Of a stretch of 52,860 nt of DNA, positions 25,039 to 32,286 are shown piece by piece (the stretch's first letter is position 1; each line of letters begins with the position of its first letter). Where the stretch lies: the NCBI GenBank assembly GCA_029939535.1, contig JAOZST010000003.1, positions 1 to 52,860 on the forward strand. Direction: 5' to 3'. Source of the DNA: NBML01 sp029939535. GTDB taxonomy: Bacteria; Desulfobacterota; Desulfobacteria; Desulfobacterales; Desulfobacteraceae. The notes beneath the pieces were generated by a model. The model did not search any database, had not been told where the DNA came from, and was given only the letters and a program-made list of their open reading frames with translations. The position numbers were made by a program, and so were the translations under genes.

Positions 25039-25747
25039 CTAAATCCTTTGATTTTTCCATATTTTTTTGCTCTTTCAGTTTTTCCATGATTGAATCAAAG
25101 GCCTTCTTAAGGCCGGGTAATACCTCCTTTTTAAAGGCTTCCTTTTGTTCTGTTGAAAATTTTGAAATTTGATTGACCAGCTCATCCATTTTTTTATAAA
25201 AAGCCTCGGTGTTAAAATTGTCTATGTATTTTTCAAGTTGATCCATAAGCTCTTTGTTCTGTTGTTTAAACCTGGCCATGGCGTTTTTTAACTCTTCCCC
25301 TGCAATGGAAAGCTGATACTCTATAAAGGTAATTCCTTTTACTGAAGATCCTGATTTCAAAGGTTTTGTATCCGATGTTTCTAAAGAAGAGACAGCAACA
25401 ATGTATGGGTTTGAATCTTTAGAAAAAATATTGTTCATCAAAACAAATTGTGTGGTCTCATATATTTTTCCTTTATGCTTTTTATCAATACCGATTTCAA
25501 CTTTTGACATTTGAGACTCAGCCAAAGATATTTTTTTTACAGTCCCTATTAAGACTTTCTGACCTTTTGGGTTTTCTGCCAGATATACCTTGCTGCCTTG
25601 GACTAAATCTCTATGATTGGTATAGACCACATCAATCACCAGGTCTTTTTGAAACAATAACATGATGTTGGACAGGGGATTTGCGGAACAAAGGGTAGCA
25701 ACACCCAAAATAATAATAATCAATAGTATTTTTAAATAATTTTTCAT
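24998..25747 (-). CDS. MCE/MlaD-like domain protein with signal anchor
   Basis: A 249-residue protein. The ATG at 25747 is chosen because GGAGA stands before it; the frame is open for another 20 codons. A hydrophobic N-terminus (residues 5-22) is followed by an MCE-like strand pattern about residues 35-110 (DLVQGSKVYLAENPKG... LIGTVKKISL), then a long charged helix (about 150-245), likely a coiled coil. MCE proteins bind lipids for transport between membranes, normally with MlaE and MlaF; neither is nearby. Lipid binding is therefore only an inference from fold resemblance. Confidence 0.6.
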   Translation of the reverse strand: MKNYLKILLIIIILGVATLCSANPLSNIMLLFQKDLVIDVVYTNHRDLVQGSKVYLAENPKGQKVLIGTVKKISLAESQMSKVEIGIDKKHKGKIYETTQFVLMNNIFSKDSNPYIVAVSSLETSDTKPLKSGSSVKGITFIEYQLSIAGEELKNAMARFKQQNKELMDQLEKYIDNFNTEAFYKKMDELVNQISKFSTEQKEAFKKEVLPGLKKAFDSIMEKLKEQKNMEKSKDLEKRFQEIENLVKV

Positions 25748-25858
25748 TATGCTCTCCTTAGATTTTATTTCTGAGTTTTCAAATATCATTGTTCCTTTGT
25801 CTTTCATACACTAGTATTAATTTATGGGGCAATTGAATTTGCGGTCCTAATACGCTGA

Positions 25859-26623
25859 TCATGGATTTTCTGCCAGTTTCTGATTGATTTCCAAGGCAGC
25901 GGCCTTGGTCTGTTTGATAATGGTCGGAATGAGTTTGTCATCCATTCCTGCTGTAAAGCCCACCACCCAGATGGCAGGGTAATAGGCTCCCTGGGGCTGG
26001 ATGGGAGCAGCCACAGCCCTGACCCCGGATATATATTCTTCATCATCAAAGGCAACTCCTGTGCTTCTGACGGTTTCAAGGGCTTTGAAATAGATATCCT
26101 GATCAATAATGGTGTTGGGGGTGAATCGGGTCAGGCCTTTTGACCTGATATATTTTTTGGATTCTCTGGGTGCCATTCCTGATAAAAATATTTTTCCTAC
26201 GGCACCGGCCAAAAGGGGCAGAGAGGTGCCGATGGGGGAGGTTATTTTAAAATCTTTTCTTGATTCCACCAGGTCGATAACTGTTACCGTATCTCTGTTA
26301 CGGACTCCCAGAAATACAGATTCCCGGCATTGCTCCATAAGCCGTTCCATGGCAGGGCGGGCAGCCTTTTTAAAATCCATTTTTTCATAGGCAGCCTTAC
26401 CCAATTCCATTAAGGTGGCACCAATGGTATATCGCTTGGAATCAAGGTTTCGGATAATGGCGCCCTGGTCTTCCAGGGCAGCGGCAATACCATGGACAGT
26501 GCTTTTGCTAATATCCAAGCGGGTAGATATTTCACTTATCCGCAATCCATTACCGGCAGTTGATATGGCCCTGAGGATGAGAAATGCTTTTTTAACAATG
26601 GGGGCCTGGTATTTTGTTGTCAT
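25859..26623 (-). CDS. IclR-family transcriptional regulator
   Basis: A 254-residue protein with an N-terminal winged helix (about 10-65; LRISEISTRLDISKSTVHGI) and a C-terminal IclR ligand-binding domain (about 85-250). IclR proteins bind small organic acids and control nearby catabolic or transport genes. It is divergent from the auxin-efflux-type carrier across 181 bp, so that carrier is the most likely target. A near-palindrome directly upstream of its start may be its operator. Confidence 0.92.
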   Translation of the reverse strand: MTTKYQAPIVKKAFLILRAISTAGNGLRISEISTRLDISKSTVHGIAAALEDQGAIIRNLDSKRYTIGATLMELGKAAYEKMDFKKAARPAMERLMEQCRESVFLGVRNRDTVTVIDLVESRKDFKITSPIGTSLPLLAGAVGKIFLSGMAPRESKKYIRSKGLTRFTPNTIIDQDIYFKALETVRSTGVAFDDEEYISGVRAVAAPIQPQGAYYPAIWVVGFTAGMDDKLIPTIIKQTKAAALEINQKLAENP

Positions 26624-26625
26624 TA

Positions 26626-26639
26626 TTCACCATGATGAA
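26626..26639. promoter_or_regulatory. Near-palindrome, possible IclR operator
   Basis: TTCACCATGATGAA is symmetric except at two positions and overlaps the 5' leader of the iclR-type gene, a place suited to autorepression. There is no second copy near the carrier gene, so it is tentative. Confidence 0.3.
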
Positions 26640-26804
26640 TTTTAATAATAGATTTTAAAAAAATTGAAAATCCATAGTTAATCTCAAAATATAGCTGAGC
26701 TTTAGTTTAGCATATATATTGTTTGGATTCTATTTACAATCTGTGGTAGGGGTTGTTCCATATTTTAATTTTTTTGATTTATAATTAAAGATGAAGTTTT
26801 TTAT

Positions 26805-27722
26805 ATGAATATTATATCAACAATATTACCGGTCTTTATTATCATTGTTCTAGGTTTATTTGCAAAAAAGAGGGGATTTATTTCCCAGGAGTTTCTGGAT
26901 GAAGCCAACCGCCTGGTTTATTATATTGCCATTCCAGCCATGATTTTCAGCTCCATTGCAAAATCCTCCTTAAAAACCCAGATGAATCCCCAAGTAATTA
27001 TCATCACATTGGTTTCAGTGGTCGTAATTGCTGCCATTTCCTGGGGTACAACTCATTTTTTAAACATGGCAAGGCCTTTAAAAGGAAGTTTTATTCAATG
27101 CTCATTCCATGGTAATCTCGGCTATATCGGTCTTGCGGTTGCCTTTTATTACCTTGGGAATGCAGGATTTGTAAAAGCTGCTATTATTGCAGGCTTTGTA
27201 ATGATATTACAAAATATAATGGCAATAATTATCTTGCAATATCACAGCAGTAAAAACACAGGCCATTCAAGTTTATTTTCCACCATTAAAAAAACCATGG
27301 CCAATCCTGTGATATTGTCAGCCCTGGCAGGCATCTCTTTCTCTTTACTCAATGTAACAACACCCCTGATTATTGACAGGGCCCTGGAAATTTTACAGGG
27401 TATGGCCCTGCCCCTGGCCCTGCTGGTTATTGGGGCCTCTCTTTCTTTTGAAAAATTAAAGCCGAGATTTTTACATGTTTTATTATCCAGTTTTTTAAAG
27501 TTGATTATTATCCCTGCCATTGGGTTACTATTGTTTAAGATTTTTTCTATTCCTTCCGTTGACTATCTTCCAGGGTTAATCATCCTCGCATCACCCAGCG
27601 CAACCCTTACCTATATTATGGCAAAACAGATCGGGGGTGATCCTGACTTTGCAGTGGCAGCCATATCCATCTGCACCATTCTTTCAGGCTTGACCTATGG
27701 GTTTTGGCTGAGTCTCGGGTAA
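26805..27722 (+). CDS. AEC-family (auxin efflux carrier-type) transporter
   Basis: A 305-residue membrane protein with about ten helices and the two-repeat layout of the AEC family. The N-terminus (IISTILPVFIIIVLGLFAKK) and the central GNLGYIGL segment are typical. Bacterial members move dicarboxylates such as malate or malonate. The substrate here is unknown, but the divergent IclR regulator points to an organic acid. Confidence 0.87.
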   Translation: MNIISTILPVFIIIVLGLFAKKRGFISQEFLDEANRLVYYIAIPAMIFSSIAKSSLKTQMNPQVIIITLVSVVVIAAISWGTTHFLNMARPLKGSFIQCSFHGNLGYIGLAVAFYYLGNAGFVKAAIIAGFVMILQNIMAIIILQYHSSKNTGHSSLFSTIKKTMANPVILSALAGISFSLLNVTTPLIIDRALEILQGMALPLALLVIGASLSFEKLKPRFLHVLLSSFLKLIIIPAIGLLLFKIFSIPSVDYLPGLIILASPSATLTYIMAKQIGGDPDFAVAAISICTILSGLTYGFWLSLG

Positions 27723-27785
27723 TGATAGCTATACCAGAGGTATTAAAATTGAAATATTTTTAGCTAAAACATCACCCATATGGTA

Positions 27786-27801
27786 TGGTTGTTCTATTGC
27801 T
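27786..27801 (+). promoter_or_regulatory. Candidate sigma-54 promoter of the three-component operon
   Basis: TGGTTGTTCTATTGCT keeps the GG-N10-GC core and a perfect TTGCT but has three mismatches in the TGGCAC half. It is about 40 bp before the GTG start of the binding-protein gene. Confidence 0.4.
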
Positions 27802-27839
27802 ATAATCAGGGAAATATAATTTAATCAGGAGAAATAACA

Positions 27840-28760
27840 GTGAGATATGGATTGGTTGTTCTGCTTTTCTTTTTATTATTTCCCGGGTGTGGAGATAATG
27901 AACCTGTAGTTAAGGTAGACCTGAATAAAAAGGAACAGATTATACTTAAAGAGGAACCTGGTATGATCACCTATGCCTATCTTCCCCAATATTCCCATTC
28001 TGTTTCCCACACCCGCCATCATTCTTTGATTCAGTATCTGCGAAAACAAACAGGGTTGAATATCAAACAGATATTTCCAGACACATTTGATCAGCACATG
28101 GAAATGGTGGGGCAAAAAAAAATTGATATCTCTTTTTCCAATCCATGTATTTATATAAAAATTTCCTATCGATATGGAGCAAAGGCTTTTTCAAGGATTG
28201 TGGAAATGACTGGTAAAGATAAATTCAGGGGGCAGATTATTTCCAGGGCAGATAATTTATCCATTCAGACCTTGGAGGATTGCCGCAGCAAAAGATGGAT
28301 TGCCGTGGATTCAACTTCGGCAGGAGGATACTTATTCCCCCTGGGTCATTTCATTGACCATGGCATTACAAAAAAAGATTTCAAGGAGATTGCCTTTGCA
28401 CCGGGCCCTGGTGGAAAGCAGGAAAAGGTTGTTCTTTCCGTTTATGCCGGGAAATATGATATCGGCACAATCAGGGAGGGCACCCTGGATGTTGTGGCAG
28501 GTAAAATTGATATCAATAAAATAAAAGTTGTTTCAATGACTGATCCCTATCCAGGCTGGGTGTATGCTGCCAGAAAAAACCTGGACAAAAAGATTGTGGA
28601 AAAATTAAAACAGGCCTTTGGAAAACTTGATTTCAATAATAAAGATCATCGTGAAATATTAGAAGCTGCTAATTTTATTAAGGTGATAGATTCTTGTGAT
28701 TCAGATTTCGATTCTGTGCGGAAATTGGCTGCCAGGGTGGGCATGACTCTGGGAGAATAG
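27840..28760 (+). CDS. PhnD-like substrate-binding lipoprotein
   Basis: A 306-residue lipoprotein beginning with GTG, after AGGAGA. The signal peptide ends at a lipobox-like LFPGC, so Cys17 is probably lipid-modified. The body follows the PhnD-type phosphonate/phosphite binding fold: YAYLPQY near the start, IDISFSNP, then RSKRWIAVDSTSAGGYLFP. No ABC permease or ATPase genes are near. The next genes encode a sensor kinase and a receiver, so this protein more likely presents a ligand to the sensor than feeds a transporter. Ligand unknown; the phosphonate link is by fold only. Confidence 0.82.
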   Translation: MRYGLVVLLFFLLFPGCGDNEPVVKVDLNKKEQIILKEEPGMITYAYLPQYSHSVSHTRHHSLIQYLRKQTGLNIKQIFPDTFDQHMEMVGQKKIDISFSNPCIYIKISYRYGAKAFSRIVEMTGKDKFRGQIISRADNLSIQTLEDCRSKRWIAVDSTSAGGYLFPLGHFIDHGITKKDFKEIAFAPGPGGKQEKVVLSVYAGKYDIGTIREGTLDVVAGKIDINKIKVVSMTDPYPGWVYAARKNLDKKIVEKLKQAFGKLDFNNKDHREILEAANFIKVIDSCDSDFDSVRKLAARVGMTLGE

Positions 28761-28777
28761 GGGGAATGACGGAATAA

Positions 28778-30850
28778 ATGAAGTTGGGATTTCGTGGTAA
28801 AATATATCTGGGTTTTTTTTCTTTATTATTGATCCAGGGCCTTGTGATTTTTTTCTGGATCAGCCAGGTCATGAAAAGTTCCATGCTGGAAGAGATAAAA
28901 AATCAGGGGATTTCAACAGGAAGAAATCTTTCAGCCCGAATGGTAGAACCCATGCTGGCCATGGATTTTCTTAGGATGAAGGTCCTGGTGGATGAAACCG
29001 TGGAATTGAGTGATGATATATTTTATGCCTTTGTTATGGATGAAAAAGGTGATCCAGTTATCCACACATTTACAGATGGTTTTCCAAAGGAACTGAAAAC
29101 AGCGAACTCTGTTTTGGCGGGGCAGAAAGGTTCCATGCAGATTCTGGATACTGGCACAAACTTGATCTATGATTATGCAGTACCAATTTTTATCAATGAT
29201 AATCGACTGGGAACCCTGAGACTGGGCCTTTTTCAAACAAGGGCTGAAAAAGCTGTTAATAAAATTATGATTTCAGCTGTTGTAACAATAATCCTGGCGA
29301 TACTCCTGGCAGGTGTCGTGGGAAGCCTGCTCCTGAATCCCGTGACCAAAAGTATTAAAAAACTGCACGAATCGTCTGAACAGGCTTTGCGGGGAAATCT
29401 TGATGTCAGAACTGCTCCCATGCTGAAAAAAAACTGCTGGGATATTATGGAATGTGGTCAGAAAGAATGCCCGGCATATGAGAATTTTCATCACAGGTGC
29501 TGGTATCTGGCCGGCACCCTCTGCCAAACCTGTGTGGAAGGAGAATATGCCAAAAGGCTGGATTCCTGCCAGCAATGCCAGGTTTACAGGCAATGTTCTG
29601 GAGATGAAATTCAGAGTCTGGCAGAAAGTTTTGATGCCATGACCCTGTCTTTGAATGGTAATCTGTCTAATTTGAGAAATGCCGAAAGTATTGTAAATGA
29701 GCAAAAAACCCTGCTCCAGACAATTCTGGATGCCATTCCGGATTTCATATCCCTTCAAGATCATGAAGGCCGGTATGTTTCGGTTAATAAAGGATTTTGT
29801 AAAATGGTGAACAAAACCCATGATGAAATTGTGGGCAGAAAAAATGCTGAACTATTTTTCAAAGGCCAGGCAGAGGTTTACGATGAGGAAGATAAAGAGG
29901 TGTTTGAAACAAGGAAACCCCTTGTTAAAGAGAATAGGGTGGTAGGGAAAAAAGGGGTAAAGTGGCTGCATGTGGTAAAGATTCCTGTTCTGGAAGCAAG
30001 GGATAGAGTCAGGGGACTTGTATGCAGCGGAAGGGATATTACCCAGTTGAAAGCTGTCCAGGAACAGCTTACCCATGCCCAGAAAATAGAATCTGTGGGA
30101 CGACTGGCAGCTGGAGTAGCCCATGAAATTAATACTCCCCTTGGGATTATTCTCGGGTATGCCCAGCTTTTGCTGGAAGATGTTGAAAAGGACGGGTTTG
30201 TGTATAAAGATGTTTCAACCATTGTTAAACAGACAAAAATCTGTTCCAAGATTGTTGCAGATCTTTTGAATTTTTCCCGTTCCAGTGAAAGCAATATTTC
30301 TGAATTTAATATTAATGAAGCCATTGACGAAGTCCTGGGAGTGATTGAACATACATTCAGCATGAACCATGTTTTTGTCAGGCGTGAATATGATAAAACC
30401 GTTTTTTTGATGAAAGGGGATAAGGAGAAGCTCAAACAGGTATTTATCAATCTTTTAAATAATGCATTTGATGCCATTGAAGGACATGGCAGTATCTGTG
30501 TCAATACAGGTATGGGGGAAACTCAAAATGAGATCAAAATATCCATATCAGATACAGGTGTAGGGATTTCCAAGGAAAATATAAAAAAGATATTTGAGCC
30601 GTTTTATACCACCAAGGGTCCGGACCAGGGGACAGGGCTGGGGTTATCAGTTACCTTTGGAATTATAAAAGAGCATAATGGAAGTATAAAAGTTTTTTCT
30701 CCTCCCTTATCCCGGGAAAAAGAAGAACAGGGGACAGAATTTATTGTCCTGCTACCCTCTGGCATAAATGTAAAAAATAGTGTAAATATAAAATCCGGTT
30801 TAAATTGGAACCCTGGTTTACAGATGAAAAAGGGAGAGCTAAATGGGTAA
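28778..30850 (+). CDS. Sensor histidine kinase with two-CW-type cysteine cluster and PAS domain
   Basis: A 690-residue membrane kinase. Membrane helices at about 8-30 and 165-187 bracket a periplasmic sensor region. After them a HAMP-like linker (about 188-290) is split by a block with nine cysteines (220, 226, 231, 241, 249, 252, 264, 267, 273) that includes CWDIMECGQKECPAY and CWYLAGTLC, the layout known as a two-CW domain. A PAS domain (about 310-425) follows, then the phosphoacceptor His449 in GVAHEINTPLG and the ATPase domain (DTGVGIS, GTGLGLS). The cysteines may hold a metal or iron-sulfur cluster or act as a thiol switch; this is inference. It lies between the binding protein and the receiver, overlapping the latter by 8 bp. 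Confidence 0.92.
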   Translation: MKLGFRGKIYLGFFSLLLIQGLVIFFWISQVMKSSMLEEIKNQGISTGRNLSARMVEPMLAMDFLRMKVLVDETVELSDDIFYAFVMDEKGDPVIHTFTDGFPKELKTANSVLAGQKGSMQILDTGTNLIYDYAVPIFINDNRLGTLRLGLFQTRAEKAVNKIMISAVVTIILAILLAGVVGSLLLNPVTKSIKKLHESSEQALRGNLDVRTAPMLKKNCWDIMECGQKECPAYENFHHRCWYLAGTLCQTCVEGEYAKRLDSCQQCQVYRQCSGDEIQSLAESFDAMTLSLNGNLSNLRNAESIVNEQKTLLQTILDAIPDFISLQDHEGRYVSVNKGFCKMVNKTHDEIVGRKNAELFFKGQAEVYDEEDKEVFETRKPLVKENRVVGKKGVKWLHVVKIPVLEARDRVRGLVCSGRDITQLKAVQEQLTHAQKIESVGRLAAGVAHEINTPLGIILGYAQLLLEDVEKDGFVYKDVSTIVKQTKICSKIVADLLNFSRSSESNISEFNINEAIDEVLGVIEHTFSMNHVFVRREYDKTVFLMKGDKEKLKQVFINLLNNAFDAIEGHGSICVNTGMGETQNEIKISISDTGVGISKENIKKIFEPFYTTKGPDQGTGLGLSVTFGIIKEHNGSIKVFSPPLSREKEEQGTEFIVLLPSGINVKNSVNIKSGLNWNPGLQMKKGELNG

Positions 30851-31205
30851 GATTCTTGCGCTGGATGATGTTCTGGATGCAGCCAACCTGATTAAGAGGA
30901 TTCTTGAGAGAAAAGGGCATAAGGTTTTTCCTTTTACAGAAGAAGAAGAAGCCATTCGATTTCTGGAATCCAATGAGGTTGATCTGGCTATTTTGGATAT
31001 CAAGTTAAAAAAAATGAGCGGAGTTGAGGTCCTTGAAGAGTTGAAAAAAATATCTCCCTCAATTCAGGTGATCATGCTGACAGGATATCCCACCATTGAG
31101 ACAGCCAGGGAGTGTTTAAAACTTGGGGCCAGTGAATATTGTGTAAAGCCCATTGATAAGGATGAACTGGAAAATAAGGTTGCCCAGGTGCTTGGAAATT
31201 CCTGA
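30843..31205 (+). CDS. Single-domain response regulator
   Basis: A 120-residue receiver with no output domain. The phosphorylated Asp is in LAILDIKL, the conserved Thr in MLTGYP and the Lys in VKPID. One of the usual N-terminal acidic residues is kept in LALDDVLD. It is presumably phosphorylated by the kinase it overlaps. Without a DNA-binding domain it must signal by protein contact or feed a phosphorelay. Confidence 0.93.
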   Translation: MGKILALDDVLDAANLIKRILERKGHKVFPFTEEEEAIRFLESNEVDLAILDIKLKKMSGVEVLEELKKISPSIQVIMLTGYPTIETARECLKLGASEYCVKPIDKDELENKVAQVLGNS

Positions 31206-31249
31206 CCGCTGGTATGGCTGACCGCAGTCGATTTCTTTTAAATTTTTTT

Positions 31250-32266
31250 TTAGGCTGGATCTTTTTTTGTCGTGTCTGGCGTATACGTATCGGCCATATA
31301 ATGAAAATATTTTTGTACAAATTTTCCTGAAATTGTATCGGCCAGGGAAAAGGTGAAATCAGTATCTGGCAAAAATTGTCCTGAAAAGGCCAGGAATATA
31401 GTTTGGGAAAGTTCAACAAGCATATTCTGGATTTCATGTTTGTCTTTTGAAAAACCAGGTACTCCATAAATCCTGCACCTGGCAGGTCTTGTCTCGTATA
31501 TCCTGCAGCAGGAATTATAATTAAGCGGGCAAAGAGTGTTTTCTTTCTTATATGTCTTGACAGCCCTTTCTATCAGAATATCCCTTTGAACAGATGAAAA
31601 ATGTTTGTTCATTTTTGAATGGAGATAAATTACTTCTATGAGTTGAAGATCAAAAGGTTCATGGCAACATTTATCCTCACCCCTGCCGCATTGAATATTT
31701 TCTCCTTTTGTATGATTTTGAATTTCCTCATCAATGTTTTTTATCAAAGATTCATAATCAGAAAAAAAATCGTTTAGATCCACCCTGTTTTTAATCTCCA
31801 GGGAGGGTTCCCTGATCTTAAGGATTCCTGATTTTTTACCATATTTTTTTAATAATTTCCACTGACCGTAATTGGAAGGGTTTGCATTGGATGACTTTAA
31901 CCTTTTTGAAGCTGATTTAAGGGAAAGGCCTCTGCGAATCATATAGGAAGTGACAAAGGTTCCTGTCCTTCCCACCCCGTGCCTACAGTGGACCAGAACT
32001 TTTTTGCCAAGGTAAATGGCTTCATCAAGCCAGGCCAGGGCTTCTTCCATGGCTTCCATTTTAGGAATATCCTCGTCCCAGATGGGAAGATAACAAACTT
32101 CAAAACCTGCGGACTCTTCAATATCATGGAGATCGCTGAATTCAGCGCAAAGGTTAACAATAGCATCAACTCCCTGGTTTTTTATGGACTCCAGTTCAGC
32201 AAATGACATAGGGGCATATCCAACAGCAATACTATCTGTGATCCATGTTATGGGGAATGTGGACAT
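31250..32266 (-). CDS. Dual-specificity phosphatase fused to a YkgJ-type cysteine cluster domain
   Basis: A 338-residue cytoplasmic protein. Residues 1-150 form a protein tyrosine/dual-specificity phosphatase with the P-loop HCRHGVGRTGT (Cys94 nucleophile, Arg100) and Asp64 as likely general acid. Residues about 175-260 carry the CxxxCC pattern of YkgJ proteins (CGRGEDKCC and CPLNYNSCCRIYETRPARC), which bind zinc or an iron-sulfur cluster. The ATG at 32266 is preferred because GGGAAAAG precedes it; a GTG at 32290 that overlaps the upstream stop has no usable site. It is coupled to the PEP-synthase-like gene, so the two probably form a phosphorylation/dephosphorylation pair. That is inference. 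Confidence 0.85.
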   Translation of the reverse strand: MSTFPITWITDSIAVGYAPMSFAELESIKNQGVDAIVNLCAEFSDLHDIEESAGFEVCYLPIWDEDIPKMEAMEEALAWLDEAIYLGKKVLVHCRHGVGRTGTFVTSYMIRRGLSLKSASKRLKSSNANPSNYGQWKLLKKYGKKSGILKIREPSLEIKNRVDLNDFFSDYESLIKNIDEEIQNHTKGENIQCGRGEDKCCHEPFDLQLIEVIYLHSKMNKHFSSVQRDILIERAVKTYKKENTLCPLNYNSCCRIYETRPARCRIYGVPGFSKDKHEIQNMLVELSQTIFLAFSGQFLPDTDFTFSLADTISGKFVQKYFHYMADTYTPDTTKKDPA

Positions 32267-32286
32267 TTGTTCTTTTCCCAATTTTA

